A DNA stretch of 64,000 nucleotides from Candidatus Gastranaerophilales bacterium (GTDB taxonomy: Bacteria > Cyanobacteriota > Vampirovibrionia > Gastranaerophilales > Gastranaerophilaceae): positions 1 through 64,000 of the forward strand of contig CALVHD010000009.1 in NCBI GenBank assembly GCA_944327245.1, written 5' to 3'. Shown in pieces: positions 1 to 7,987 of this stretch. Position numbers and translations under genes: made by a program. How positions within the stretch are numbered: position 1 is the stretch's first letter; each line of letters starts with the position of its first letter. The notes under the pieces are model-generated. The model did not search any database, was not told the origin of the DNA, and saw nothing but the letters and a program-made list of their open reading frames with translations.

Positions 1-98
1 GAAAACTTTTTAGTTATCAAAGGTGTAAAAGCAGCAGTTATACAAGAAATTACAATTAAACTGATTAATAGTTCAACAAGGGAAAAACCTTTTTTCAT
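1..98 (-). CDS. Type IV prepilin-like protein, N-terminal 32 residues (runs off window)
   Basis: Reading leftward from the ATG at 98, the product begins MKKGFSLVELLISLIVIS and stays open to the window edge. This is a class III (type IV prepilin) signal: a short basic leader, Gly before the cut, Phe at +1 and Glu at +5, then a hydrophobic helix. PilD-type peptidase would cleave after Gly4 and methylate the Phe. The mature protein would be a major or minor pilin, or a type II secretion pseudopilin; the fragment cannot separate these. A short GGA lies a few bases upstream. The pilM-N and pilO genes at 3.3-5.7 kb fit a pilus role. Confidence 0.8.
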   Translation of the reverse strand, partial: MKKGFSLVELLISLIVISCITAAFTPLITKKF

Positions 99-212
99 AT
101 TTCCATTACCATTTTAATTTCTACTTTTCATATTTAAACATGGAATTTTAGATATTTCAAGTTGTTTAAAAGTGAGTTATTTTACTTCAAAATATGAATA
201 GGGTATTGAGTT

Positions 213-533
213 ATGTCAGATATAAAAAAATTATTAGGCAAAAAGATAAAATATTATCGCGAATTAAATAATTTAACTCAGGAGCAAATGGCGGAATTGG
301 TTGGGATAAACAGTCGTTCAATTTCTCTAATAGAGCGCGGGTCTAATTTTGTTACTGCTGAAACTTTGACAAATATTGCAAAAACCTTGAATGTCTCAAT
401 GAAGAAACTTTTTGATTTTGATGAGGATATATTTCAAACTGCGGATATAAAAGAAAAATTGTTTGATTTAATTAATAAAAATGAAGACAAGATATATACA
501 ATTTATAAAATTGTGAGAGGATATTTGGAATAG
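213..533 (+). CDS. XRE-family HTH transcriptional regulator, 106 aa
   Basis: A small cytoplasmic DNA-binding protein. Residues about 10-66 form a Cro/CI-type helix-turn-helix: LTQEQMAELVGINSRSIS with the recognition helix around SRSISLIERG, then the LTNIAKTLNVS helix typical of the family. The C-terminal 40 residues are short and charged, with no sensor domain recognised. The gene stands alone: the prepilin gene upstream is divergent, and more than 100 bases separate it from the response regulator downstream. The ribosome-binding site is weak. The target is unknown; such proteins usually repress nearby genes or themselves. Confidence 0.85.
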   Translation: MSDIKKLLGKKIKYYRELNNLTQEQMAELVGINSRSISLIERGSNFVTAETLTNIAKTLNVSMKKLFDFDEDIFQTADIKEKLFDLINKNEDKIYTIYKIVRGYLE

Positions 534-647
534 AATTTCAAAATGTCTATATTTCTTCTATATTCTGTTTTTTGGGCTAGTATTTCATTTTGTAAAAGAA
601 TTAAAAATTATGCTATTCATTAAAATTTTTAGATATAAAATTTAATT

Positions 648-1364
648 ATGAATAAGATTTTAATTATTGATGATGATATAGCAATTTGTGAGCTTATAAA
701 GGTTAATCTGGAATTATTGGGTTATAATTGTGAATATTCAACGGATCCTATTAAAGGATTTGCTCTTGTAAAGCAGGATGAGCCTTCTTTAGTAATATTG
801 GATGTTATGATGGGTGAAGTTAACGGTTATGAAATTGCTAAAAAAATTCGTCAAACAGAAAATATTTCTTCTACTCCTATTATAATGCTTACTGCCTTGG
901 GGGAATTAAATAATAAGCTTGAAGGTTTTAATTCCGGCGTGGATGACTATATAACAAAGCCGTTTGAAATTGAAGAGTTAAAGGCTCGTGTTTTGGCGCT
1001 TTTAAATCGTTCAGGACAAGAATTACCATCTTTAAGAGTAAAAGAAATATTATCAAAAGGCGATATTACATTAATTCCTGAAAGTTATAGTGTTAGAGTT
1101 ATTGATAAACAAATTCAACTAACTCCGATTGAATTTGATATTTTAAATGTTTTAATGCAAAAAGAAGGTTCTATGGTTTCGGCTAAAGAGCTTTTAAAAG
1201 AGGTTTGGGGCTATAATGGTGATGATGATGTGGATACAATAAGAGTCCACATAACTCATTTAAGAGCCAAGATTGATAAAATTTCTTCTCAAAAAAATAA
1301 ATATATTCAAACAATATATGGCGGCGGATATAGGCTTTTGGCTTCCGGTGTAGAAAAAAAGTAA
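648..1364 (+). CDS. OmpR/PhoB-type response regulator (RpaB-like), 238 aa
   Basis: A two-component response regulator. The N-terminal receiver (about 1-120) has the acidic pocket IIDDD near residue 8, the phospho-acceptor Asp in VILDVMMGE, Thr in IIMLTA and Lys in YITKPFE. The usual Pro after the phosphorylation loop (MMP) is Gly here. Residues 130-235 are a winged-helix DNA-binding domain with LTPIEFDILNVL and the wing motif YGGGYRL, as in PhoB. The S41 protease gene starts one base after the stop codon, so the two are probably co-transcribed. No histidine kinase lies nearby. The overall match resembles the RpaB/NblR type of cyanobacteria, but orthology is not shown. Confidence 0.9.
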   Translation: MNKILIIDDDIAICELIKVNLELLGYNCEYSTDPIKGFALVKQDEPSLVILDVMMGEVNGYEIAKKIRQTENISSTPIIMLTALGELNNKLEGFNSGVDDYITKPFEIEELKARVLALLNRSGQELPSLRVKEILSKGDITLIPESYSVRVIDKQIQLTPIEFDILNVLMQKEGSMVSAKELLKEVWGYNGDDDVDTIRVHITHLRAKIDKISSQKNKYIQTIYGGGYRLLASGVEKK

Positions 1365-1365
1365 A

Positions 1366-2622
1366 ATGAAATTAAAACTGACAAAAATTCAGATAAAGCA
1401 ATTTATAATACTTTTTGTAAGTATTTTTTTGTTGTTTTTGATAACATATAAAAATTTCCAAATTCGCCAGCTAAATCGGATTAATGATGTTTCATCCATT
1501 AATGTTATAAATCAGGAGGAAATTTCTCCTAAACAACTGTTTATTGAGAGCTGGCAAATTGTGAAAACAAATTATTATTCCAAAAATCTTAATAAACAAA
1601 ATTGGGCAAGATGGAAAAAAAGATATTCCAATAAAATTAAAACAAAAGAAGATGCCTATGTCGCAATTAATTCAATGCTGGCAAGCTTAAATGACCCTTA
1701 TTCAAAATTTTTATCGCAAGAAGAATTTCAAGAACAAAACAGTTCCATTAATTCAAAATTATACGGCATTGGGATAAATATTGCTTCAATTTCAGGGAAA
1801 ATATTTATAGTAAATGTTTTGGAAAACGCTCCTGCATATAATAGCGGTATAAGAAGCGGAGACATAATTTTGAAAGTAAATTCAAAAGACGTAAATGGTC
1901 AGTCTGTATATCAAGTTGCACAATTAATCAGAGGAAATATAAATCAAGTTGTTAATTTGGATTTACTTAGAGGGAATGAAAAGTTCAATTGTAATGTAAA
2001 AAGAGAGGAAATTAAAGTAAAAACAATTGAATATAAGAAAATCTCTAATGATATAGGATACATAAGGATTTCGAGTTTTATTGGTGCTGATACACCAAGG
2101 GAATTTATCGTAGCATTAAACAGATTGAAAGATACAAAAGGACTTATACTGGATTTAAGAGGCAACTCCGGAGGTTTATTTCAAAATGCAATTGTGATTG
2201 CAAATTTATTTATGAAACAAGGTGTTATTGTGAATGTAATTGCCCGTCAGGGTAAAAAAAATACATACATGGCCGAATATGACGGCTGTATTTATGATAA
2301 TCCTTTGGTTATATTGATTGATGAAAATTCAGCTTCAGCTTCCGAGATTTTATCGTCAGCCCTAAAAGATAACAAAAGAGCTGTTTTAGTTGGAACAAGA
2401 ACATATGGAAAAGGTTTAGTTCAAAAAGTTTTTGCGCTTCCTAACAAAACAGGCATGAATTTAACCATAGCAAGATATTTGACTCCAAAGGGTGTCGATA
2501 TAAATAAAAAGGGTATTGTGCCTGATTATATTGTGAATTTTAAGCATAGTGATTTTTTAACAAATAACGATCCGCAATTGTCTTTTGCTAAAAATTATTT
2601 AGAAAAAAAATTTATAAAATAA
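1366..2622 (+). CDS. C-terminal processing peptidase, S41 family (CtpA-like), 418 aa
   Basis: A membrane-anchored serine protease that acts in the periplasm. Residues 12-32 are a hydrophobic anchor, and about 90-115 is the S41 N-terminal helical region (DAYVAINSMLASLNDPYSKFL). A PDZ domain follows at about 125-205 (YGIGINI, then APAYNSGIRSGDIILKVN), then the protease domain. The catalytic pair is visible: Ser in NSASASEIL and Lys in YGKGLVQ. Length and order match Ctp proteases, which trim protein C-termini such as those of envelope proteins. The start ATG follows directly after the response-regulator stop, indicating an operon of regulator plus envelope protease. Confidence 0.92.
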   Translation: MKLKLTKIQIKQFIILFVSIFLLFLITYKNFQIRQLNRINDVSSINVINQEEISPKQLFIESWQIVKTNYYSKNLNKQNWARWKKRYSNKIKTKEDAYVAINSMLASLNDPYSKFLSQEEFQEQNSSINSKLYGIGINIASISGKIFIVNVLENAPAYNSGIRSGDIILKVNSKDVNGQSVYQVAQLIRGNINQVVNLDLLRGNEKFNCNVKREEIKVKTIEYKKISNDIGYIRISSFIGADTPREFIVALNRLKDTKGLILDLRGNSGGLFQNAIVIANLFMKQGVIVNVIARQGKKNTYMAEYDGCIYDNPLVILIDENSASASEILSSALKDNKRAVLVGTRTYGKGLVQKVFALPNKTGMNLTIARYLTPKGVDINKKGIVPDYIVNFKHSDFLTNNDPQLSFAKNYLEKKFIK

Positions 2623-2668
2623 TTTATGATATTATAATTATATTGTCTAAAATAAGGAGTATAGTTTA

Positions 2669-3319
2669 ATGTTGTTAGATTTAATTGAAAACAGAAAAAG
2701 TGTTAGGGAATATTTGCAAAAAGACATTCCAAAAGAAGATTTAAAAAAAATTCTTAAAGCGGGTTATTTGGCTCCTTCTTGAATGAATAGCCAGCCTTGG
2801 AGATTTATTTTGGTTCAAAACCAAGAAACAAAAAATATTTTATCTGAACTTTCAGGAAATCAGCCCCATGTTAAAAATGCGGCAGCATTAATTGTTTGTA
2901 TTGCAGACAAAAATGCTTGGTCAAAAGAAGAGTTTGGCGAAGTATTGGCAAAAAGAGGAATTGGCGAATCAGGCAGAGAAAAAATATTTTCTATTCCGAT
3001 GTTTTATCCTGTTTTATTGGGAGATGATAAGGTTTTATTGCGTTCTGTTGAACAGGTAACTTATGCTGTTTCATATATGATGTTGGAAGCAAAAGAGTTA
3101 GGAATTGATTCTTGTATAATTGGCGCTATTTCAAATGAGGCAACAGTTATTAAGCCTGAAATTTTTAATAAAGCGAATGAAGTTTTGAATTTAAAAGATG
3201 GTCAGGTTATTATAACTATAATTACTTTGGGTTATGCTAAAGAACAAACTCCGGCAAATAAAATGAGAAAAGATTTTGACAGCATTGTATTTAGCGAAAA
3301 AATAGGAAATAAATTATAA
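2669..3319 (+). pseudogene. Nitroreductase-family protein interrupted by one in-frame TGA
   Basis: A complete FMN nitroreductase reading frame of about 216 codons, except for TGA at 2780-2782. The first part (2669-2779, 37 codons) starts after a good AAGGAGT Shine-Dalgarno at 2654-2660. It carries the FMN-binding ENRKSVREY segment and ends LKAGYLAPS. After the TGA the frame continues MNSQPWRFILV, the conserved APSxxNSQPW block, so only the x residue is replaced by stop. The next codon is ATG (2783), so ribosomes could reinitiate and make a 178-aa product lacking the first FMN-binding arginines. Other genes in the window (GlcD, FliG, CheA) end in TGA, so TGA is a normal stop here. A nonsense mutation, an assembly error and coupled reinitiation are all possible. 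Confidence 0.8.
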
Positions 3320-3324
3320 AAATT

Positions 3325-3351
3325 AAAACCGCCTTTTTAGGCGGTTTTTTT
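3325..3351. terminator. Bidirectional intrinsic terminator after nitroreductase and pilO
   Basis: Nine-base stem AAAACCGCC (3325-3333) and GGCGGTTTT (3340-3348) with a six-base loop, followed by a T-run on the plus strand and preceded by A residues that become a U-run on the minus strand. It sits between two convergent genes and overlaps the last codon of pilO. Confidence 0.9.
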
Positions 3352-3922
3352 AAATTGTTTTTGTATAAAGTCTTATTTTAAATCTTGCAACAAGAATTGT
3401 TTTATTTTTGTCATATGGTTCAATGTAAACCTCGTAAAGACTGCTTAGATATTTTTCTTTTGCAATGTTTTTAAAGAAGTTTTGTAATTGTGTGTAATTG
3501 CCGACAGTTATAAAAGAAAGTTCACAAGCATTATAGCCTGCTGCTTTAGTCATTAAAATTTTATCATCTAAAGGTTGGTAGTTGTAATCGATGGAACGAA
3601 TTCTAACTCCGCTGTTTGTAATGTTTGAAAGGATGTTTTCAAACATTATTCCAAAAGAAGCTTCGGGGCTAAATTGCTGACCCATAACTTCATAGATTAC
3701 TTTTCCGCTTGTATTTTCTTTTTTGCTTTCAGAAGCAAGTTTTTGTCTTTTTATTTGTTCCAGTTTTTCTTGTTTAACTTGGAGTTCTTCTTTTTTATGA
3801 TTAGCTTCATCATGGCTTGTTATGGCAAGTGAACCATAATAATATGTTGCATATATTCCGCCTATAAAGACTGCTGCAACTAAGAATAAGTAAACTATAT
3901 TTTCTTTAATTAATTTTTCCAT
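3350..3922 (-). CDS. pilO: Type IV pilus inner-membrane alignment protein PilO, 190 aa
   Basis: A PilO-like component of the inner-membrane platform of the type IV pilus. It has a short cytoplasmic N-terminus and one membrane helix (about residues 10-30), then a coiled-coil segment rich in Lys/Glu/Gln (about 40-70). The periplasmic domain is ferredoxin-like and contains the segment YTQLQNFFKNIAKEKYLSSL, which resembles the PilO family motif. PilO pairs with PilN in the periplasm. The gene follows the fused pilM-pilN gene after eight bases, the canonical pilM-N-O order, so identity rests on both sequence and context. No pilP or pilQ follows; transcription ends at the terminator at 3325-3351. 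Confidence 0.85.
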   Translation of the reverse strand: MEKLIKENIVYLFLVAAVFIGGIYATYYYGSLAITSHDEANHKKEELQVKQEKLEQIKRQKLASESKKENTSGKVIYEVMGQQFSPEASFGIMFENILSNITNSGVRIRSIDYNYQPLDDKILMTKAAGYNACELSFITVGNYTQLQNFFKNIAKEKYLSSLYEVYIEPYDKNKTILVARFKIRLYTKTI

Positions 3923-3930
3923 CTTTTTCC

Positions 3931-5655
3931 TTATTTTACAGGTTTCATTCCTGATGTATTTTCAATATTATTTTGGAGCGGAACTTTAACTATTTCATTT
4001 TCATCTTGTTGTAAACTTTGCATATAGTTTTCTTGTCCGTTGTTATTTGGATTTCTTGTACCTTCTTTTGTAGCGTTTTCAAATTCAATTTGAGTATTTG
4101 CGATTTCAAAACTGTATAGTCTTTCTGTATCTTTGCTTAGTTCGATATCTGAAAGATATTTATTGCTTTGAGATAGGTCTTCTGTGATAACTTTTAATTC
4201 CGTTAATTTGATATTTGATGTTGGAGATACAATTCTTAGGTTTTTATAGTATTCGTAAATATCAACAATGCTTTGTGCAACACCCCTTACTGCAATTTTA
4301 TCGCCTGCTTTGTTGTAGTATTGTGTTAGCCATACATTTTTTGGGATGTCGGTTGCAATTGAATCATAGAAATTGATAGCAGTAACATTCATAGCAGCAA
4401 TTTCGTCAATTATTGTATTCATATCAATTTCTTGTTTGCTTTTACCGTCTGTTTCAGCCAGTATTTGTGCATCAATTGTTTGAATTTGGCTTGAAAGGTC
4501 GGAAATTCTTGCTTGTTCTTTTCCGTCAACAGCTGCGCAAATTCCTGCTAAGCCGCCAAAAATAACAAAAAATGTTACAGAAAGCAAGATTGAAGTTTTT
4601 AATATAAAATCATTGGTAATATCTATAGGAGTACCAAGGATGTTTGCCGTAAAATAAACACCCATAGAAGCACTCGGATCATCTGCTAAAACGTTTAAAA
4701 TTAAGTTGAAATTTGATTTTATGTGAGCTGCGCCTAAAACTGACAGCGTCATTGAATTTGTTTTAGAAAAATCATTTGCTGCGACAACTTCCAGCGGGGG
4801 TTTTTTAGAAAATTTATTCGAATCTATTGCGTAGATTTCTTTATCATATTGCATTTGCCTTTTTAGAACTTCTGCGCATATATCATCAGTTTGGCTGATT
4901 ATATAAAGTTTGTCGGAGCTTCTATTGTTTAATAATTGAGATGAGCTTGATACAATTGCTTGATAAGCTTCTTCTGTTGAGAAAGATTTAATTGCAAGCG
5001 GAACTTCGCTATAGTCAACCAGATTGCCGCCTTCCATTTGGAATAATGTATAGCTGTTTGTACCTATTAACATTACTGTCCATGGGGCATTTTCTAAAAT
5101 TACATCATCAATTTGACCTGTAAGATATAAACCTCTCAGAGTTGCACTGTGAGCTGTTTCTATTCCGGCCAATTGTAAACCTATATCTGAAATAATTTCT
5201 TTTATTTCTTCTATGGTGCTTTTTTGGAAAGAAGAATAGACAATTCTTTTTTGAGATGTGTTTTCTTGGCTTGAAATTTGACACCATCCTGAGATGGGTT
5301 CTTCTCTTTTGAAAATGTAAAATTCTTCTGCTTTTGACAGAATGGCTGTTTTAATTTCTGCACTTGTAACAACCGTGGGTACTTCTATGAAATCAAAGTA
5401 AACATTGGGTAAAACAACATATGTAAGAGATTTTGGCGGAATTTTCATTGCATCAATCAATTCAACCAAAGCCGTTTTAAATTGAACGTAGTCTTGTATT
5501 TCTCTTGTTGAGAAATTATAGTCTACTTTTCTTCTTCCGTAGTTTATTACTGTGGAATTTGTCTTATCAAGAATTGCAACTTCCAAACCAACGCCGGGGT
5601 TTAGCGCAATTCCGACAATTTGCTTTTGATTACTTTGTGATAAAAAATTTAACAT
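3931..5655 (-). CDS. Fused PilM-PilN type IV pilus assembly protein, 574 aa
   Basis: Residues 1 to about 330 are an actin-like PilM domain (start VGIALNPGVGLEVAIL, then ETAHSATLRGLYL). They run straight into a PilN-like part with one membrane helix (about 353-375) and a periplasmic domain. That domain carries IPKNVWLTQYYNKAGDKIAV, the PilN hallmark 'P..vwLt', and IVDIYEYYKNLR. PilM normally sits in the cytoplasm bound to the N-terminal tail of PilN; here both are one chain, so the link is covalent. A low-complexity Asn/Gln tail follows. The gene starts a pilMN-pilO operon, divergent from rlmB. The fusion could be lineage-typical; I see no frameshift or stop near the junction. Confidence 0.85.
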   Translation of the reverse strand: MLNFLSQSNQKQIVGIALNPGVGLEVAILDKTNSTVINYGRRKVDYNFSTREIQDYVQFKTALVELIDAMKIPPKSLTYVVLPNVYFDFIEVPTVVTSAEIKTAILSKAEEFYIFKREEPISGWCQISSQENTSQKRIVYSSFQKSTIEEIKEIISDIGLQLAGIETAHSATLRGLYLTGQIDDVILENAPWTVMLIGTNSYTLFQMEGGNLVDYSEVPLAIKSFSTEEAYQAIVSSSSQLLNNRSSDKLYIISQTDDICAEVLKRQMQYDKEIYAIDSNKFSKKPPLEVVAANDFSKTNSMTLSVLGAAHIKSNFNLILNVLADDPSASMGVYFTANILGTPIDITNDFILKTSILLSVTFFVIFGGLAGICAAVDGKEQARISDLSSQIQTIDAQILAETDGKSKQEIDMNTIIDEIAAMNVTAINFYDSIATDIPKNVWLTQYYNKAGDKIAVRGVAQSIVDIYEYYKNLRIVSPTSNIKLTELKVITEDLSQSNKYLSDIELSKDTERLYSFEIANTQIEFENATKEGTRNPNNNGQENYMQSLQQDENEIVKVPLQNNIENTSGMKPVK

Positions 5656-5770
5656 CTCTATAAATTCTAAACTTATTCTTCCCTTACTATTATTTATAAT
5701 ACAATAAGTGAATAAAATATGGAAACAACTTTACAATTATATACATAAAATTACAGGAGAAAGGTTCAAG

Positions 5771-6529
5771 ATGAATGACAGTTTAATTTATGGAAAAAAT
5801 CCGGTATATGAAGCTTTAAAAATGATGCCAAAAAGGATAAATAAAATTTATATTCAGGATGGAATTTCTTTTGATAACAGGCTAAAAAAAATAGTAGAAC
5901 TTGCAAGAAATAACAAGATTTTAATCCAATATACAAATTTACAAAAATTTTCATCAGAATTTGAACAAAAAGTGAATTTTCAAGGTGTAGTTGCGTCTGT
6001 CATGAGTGTTGAATTTGTTTCTTTAGAAGAATTTTTAGCTCAAGAAAAAAACGGTTATAAAAGAATAGTTATTTTAGATGAAATTTCTGATCCTCATAAT
6101 CTCGGGGCAATAATTCGTACAATTGCAGCTGTAGGATTTGATGCGGTCATGGTTTCTAATCACAGGAGTTGCCCTATTAATGCTACTGTTGAAAAGATTT
6201 CATCAGGTGCTATTAACCATATTCAAATTATTAAAGCAACTAGTCTTTCAGCTAGTATAGATTTACTTAAAAAACAAAACTTTTGGGTAATTGCAACGCA
6301 GATGGCTGCAAAAGATAATTATTATGAAATTGATTATACAGATATGAATTTTGCTCTTGTTGTAGGTTCAGAGGGCAAAGGAATATCTAAAACAATTTTA
6401 AACAAAGCAGATTTTACCGTTAAAATTGAAAGTAATTTTGAATCTTTAAATGTTTCAAGTGCAACTGCAGTAATTGTATATGAAGCATTAAGGCAAATAA
6501 GGGTAAAAGAAAAGTTGAAATCAAAATAG
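5771..6529 (+). CDS. rlmB: 23S rRNA (guanosine-2'-O)-methyltransferase, SpoU/TrmH family (RlmB-like), 252 aa
   Basis: A SPOUT methyltransferase that 2'-O-methylates a G in 23S rRNA (G2251 in E. coli for RlmB). The N-terminal substrate-binding domain begins YGKNPVYEAL, typical of RlmB. The catalytic domain has the three SpoU motifs: LDEISDPHNLGAIIRTIAAVGFDAV, LVVGSEGKGIS and SLNVSSATAVIVYEALRQ, including the knot Ser/Asn residues. I chose ATG 5771 because AAAGG lies just upstream; an in-frame GTG at 5708 would add 21 residues without homology. The sigma factor gene follows after 49 bases. Confidence 0.92.
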   Translation: MNDSLIYGKNPVYEALKMMPKRINKIYIQDGISFDNRLKKIVELARNNKILIQYTNLQKFSSEFEQKVNFQGVVASVMSVEFVSLEEFLAQEKNGYKRIVILDEISDPHNLGAIIRTIAAVGFDAVMVSNHRSCPINATVEKISSGAINHIQIIKATSLSASIDLLKKQNFWVIATQMAAKDNYYEIDYTDMNFALVVGSEGKGISKTILNKADFTVKIESNFESLNVSSATAVIVYEALRQIRVKEKLKSK

Positions 6530-6578
6530 CTAAAAATTGAAAAATATTGTATAATAACTATATTCTTGGAGCGGAGAA

Positions 6579-7595
6579 ATGAAACAAAAAACAATGGATA
6601 AAGATACGCAAAATGATTTTTTATATGATGATTTAGATGAACAAACGCTTCTTCAGATTGACAACGATATAGCTTCTCAAGAAAATCTTCAAGATGATCA
6701 GGATGAGCAAAAAAACACCCACGAAGATTATAAATCAATAACGGCAGATGATTCTGTTAAAATGTATTTACAGCAAATAGGCAAAATTCCGTTGTTAAGT
6801 TTCGAAGATGAATTGGAAGTTGCAAGGCAAATTAAGGAAAATCATTCTCAAAAAGCAAGAGAAATATTGATTAATGCTAATTTGAGGCTTGTTGTTTCGA
6901 TAGCTAAAAAATATATAGGCAGAGGGCTTTCTTTTCTTGATTTAATCCAAGAAGGCAATTTAGGTCTAATGAAAGCAGCGGAAAAGTTTGATTATTCAAA
7001 GGGTTATAAATTTTCAACTTATGCAACTTGGTGGATTCAACAGGCAATAACAAGAGGAATTGCCGATAAATCAAGGATGATTAGATTACCTGTTCATATG
7101 ATTGAAACTTTAAGTAAAATAAAACGCGCAACAATTGAATTATCAACAGAATTAAACAGAATTCCAACCAAAGAAGAAATTGCTTCAAGGGTTGATATGC
7201 CTGTTAATAAGCTTGTACAATTGATGAAAAGTTCTCAAAGTACAATTTCAATTGAAACCCCGGCTAATCAAAAAGATGATACATCTAAAATTGCGGATTT
7301 TATTGTGGATGATACGCATTTAACTCCTGATAGCAAGGTTACTCAGGAAAATCTTTTGGAAGATGTTCAAAAAATGTTAAATCAATTAAATCCTAAAGAA
7401 AAAGATGTTTTAATCATGCGCTATGGTTTGGATAATAACGGTCAAAAGAAAACACTTGATGAAATTGGTTCAAGGTATGGCGTTTCAAGAGAAAGAATAA
7501 GACAAATTGAAACAAGAGCGATTGCAAAATTGAAAAAATTATGCAGAAATAAGAACTTATCTGTTAATTTAAAGAATTATATAGGGCTTGAATAA
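6579..7595 (+). CDS. RNA polymerase sigma-70 family factor (RpoD/SigA group), 338 aa
   Basis: A sigma factor that directs RNA polymerase to -10/-35 promoters. An acidic N-terminal stretch of about 50 residues lacks a full region 1.1. Region 1.2 is DSVKMYLQQIGKIPLLS. Region 2 contains NLRLVVSIAKKYIGRGLSF, LDLIQEGNLGLMKAAEKFDY and KFSTYATWWIQQAITR. Region 3 follows, and region 4 holds LDEIGSRYGVSRERIRQIE. Regions 2.4 and 4.2 are complete, so it recognises consensus-like promoters, as seen upstream of clpP and the gene at 59305. GGAG-containing sequence precedes ATG 6579. It is either the primary factor or a close group-2 paralogue. Confidence 0.93.
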   Translation: MKQKTMDKDTQNDFLYDDLDEQTLLQIDNDIASQENLQDDQDEQKNTHEDYKSITADDSVKMYLQQIGKIPLLSFEDELEVARQIKENHSQKAREILINANLRLVVSIAKKYIGRGLSFLDLIQEGNLGLMKAAEKFDYSKGYKFSTYATWWIQQAITRGIADKSRMIRLPVHMIETLSKIKRATIELSTELNRIPTKEEIASRVDMPVNKLVQLMKSSQSTISIETPANQKDDTSKIADFIVDDTHLTPDSKVTQENLLEDVQKMLNQLNPKEKDVLIMRYGLDNNGQKKTLDEIGSRYGVSRERIRQIETRAIAKLKKLCRNKNLSVNLKNYIGLE

Positions 7596-7600
7596 AATTA

Positions 7601-7625
7601 AGCCCCTTTAATTAGGGGTTTATTG
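7601..7625 (+). terminator. Intrinsic terminator after the sigma factor gene
   Basis: Stem AGCCCCT (7601-7607) with AGGGGTT (7614-7620), six-base loop, followed by a T-rich tract. It lies six bases past the sigma gene stop, in front of the convergent small gene. Confidence 0.8.
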
Positions 7626-7669
7626 TTTTTTATTGCCATAAAAAATAAAATTTAAAAAATTGCCCTATA

Positions 7670-7936
7670 TTATTTTCTATCTAATTTAGGTTCAGGCATA
7701 TCTATGTTTCTATCTGTTTTTTCAACTTCAGGCAGAATATTTTTGCTATTGTAAATTTCTTTCAGTTTTTCTTTTGTTTGAATAAAAACATATTCTTTTT
7801 CTTCATCATTAAAATCATATTTATCAATAGCTGCTCTTATTTGTTCATCAGACGGCATCGATAAAGCAGATGAATTTTTTTCAAAACCCATAGCAAAAGA
7901 CAATAAAAGAAATAAAATAAGTAATGTTTTTTTCAT
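7670..7936 (-). CDS. Small exported protein, 88 aa
   Basis: Not recognised. The first about 25 residues form a Sec signal peptide (MKKTLLILFLLLSFAMG, then a likely cut before or after SALS). The mature part of about 63 residues is charged and mostly helical (DEQIRAAIDKYDFNDEEKEYVFIQTKEKLKEIY) and ends in a Pro/Lys/Asp-rich tail. There is no lipobox Cys. It is a single gene on the minus strand between the sigma factor and the flavoprotein gene. It probably acts in the periplasm, but nothing indicates its role. Confidence 0.65.
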   Translation of the reverse strand: MKKTLLILFLLLSFAMGFEKNSSALSMPSDEQIRAAIDKYDFNDEEKEYVFIQTKEKLKEIYNSKNILPEVEKTDRNIDMPEPKLDRK

Positions 7937-7987
7937 TTTTCACCAAATAATAAATTATCAATTTTATTTTTATAATAGAATAATTTT

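Noticed and set aside
2780-2782. Genome-wide recoding of TGA (Trp or Gly)
   Set aside because: The GlcD-type, FliG-position and CheA genes terminate at TGA, and no other conserved gene in the window has an in-frame TGA.
2780-2810. TGA in the nitroreductase as selenocysteine codon
   Set aside because: The only hairpin just downstream is a 3-bp CCA/TGG stem, too weak for a bacterial SECIS. No selenocysteine genes are in the window, and the residue at this site is not a redox Cys in the family.
5708-5770. GTG start for rlmB 21 codons upstream
   Set aside because: Extra residues do not match the family and ATG 5771 has AAAGG just before it.
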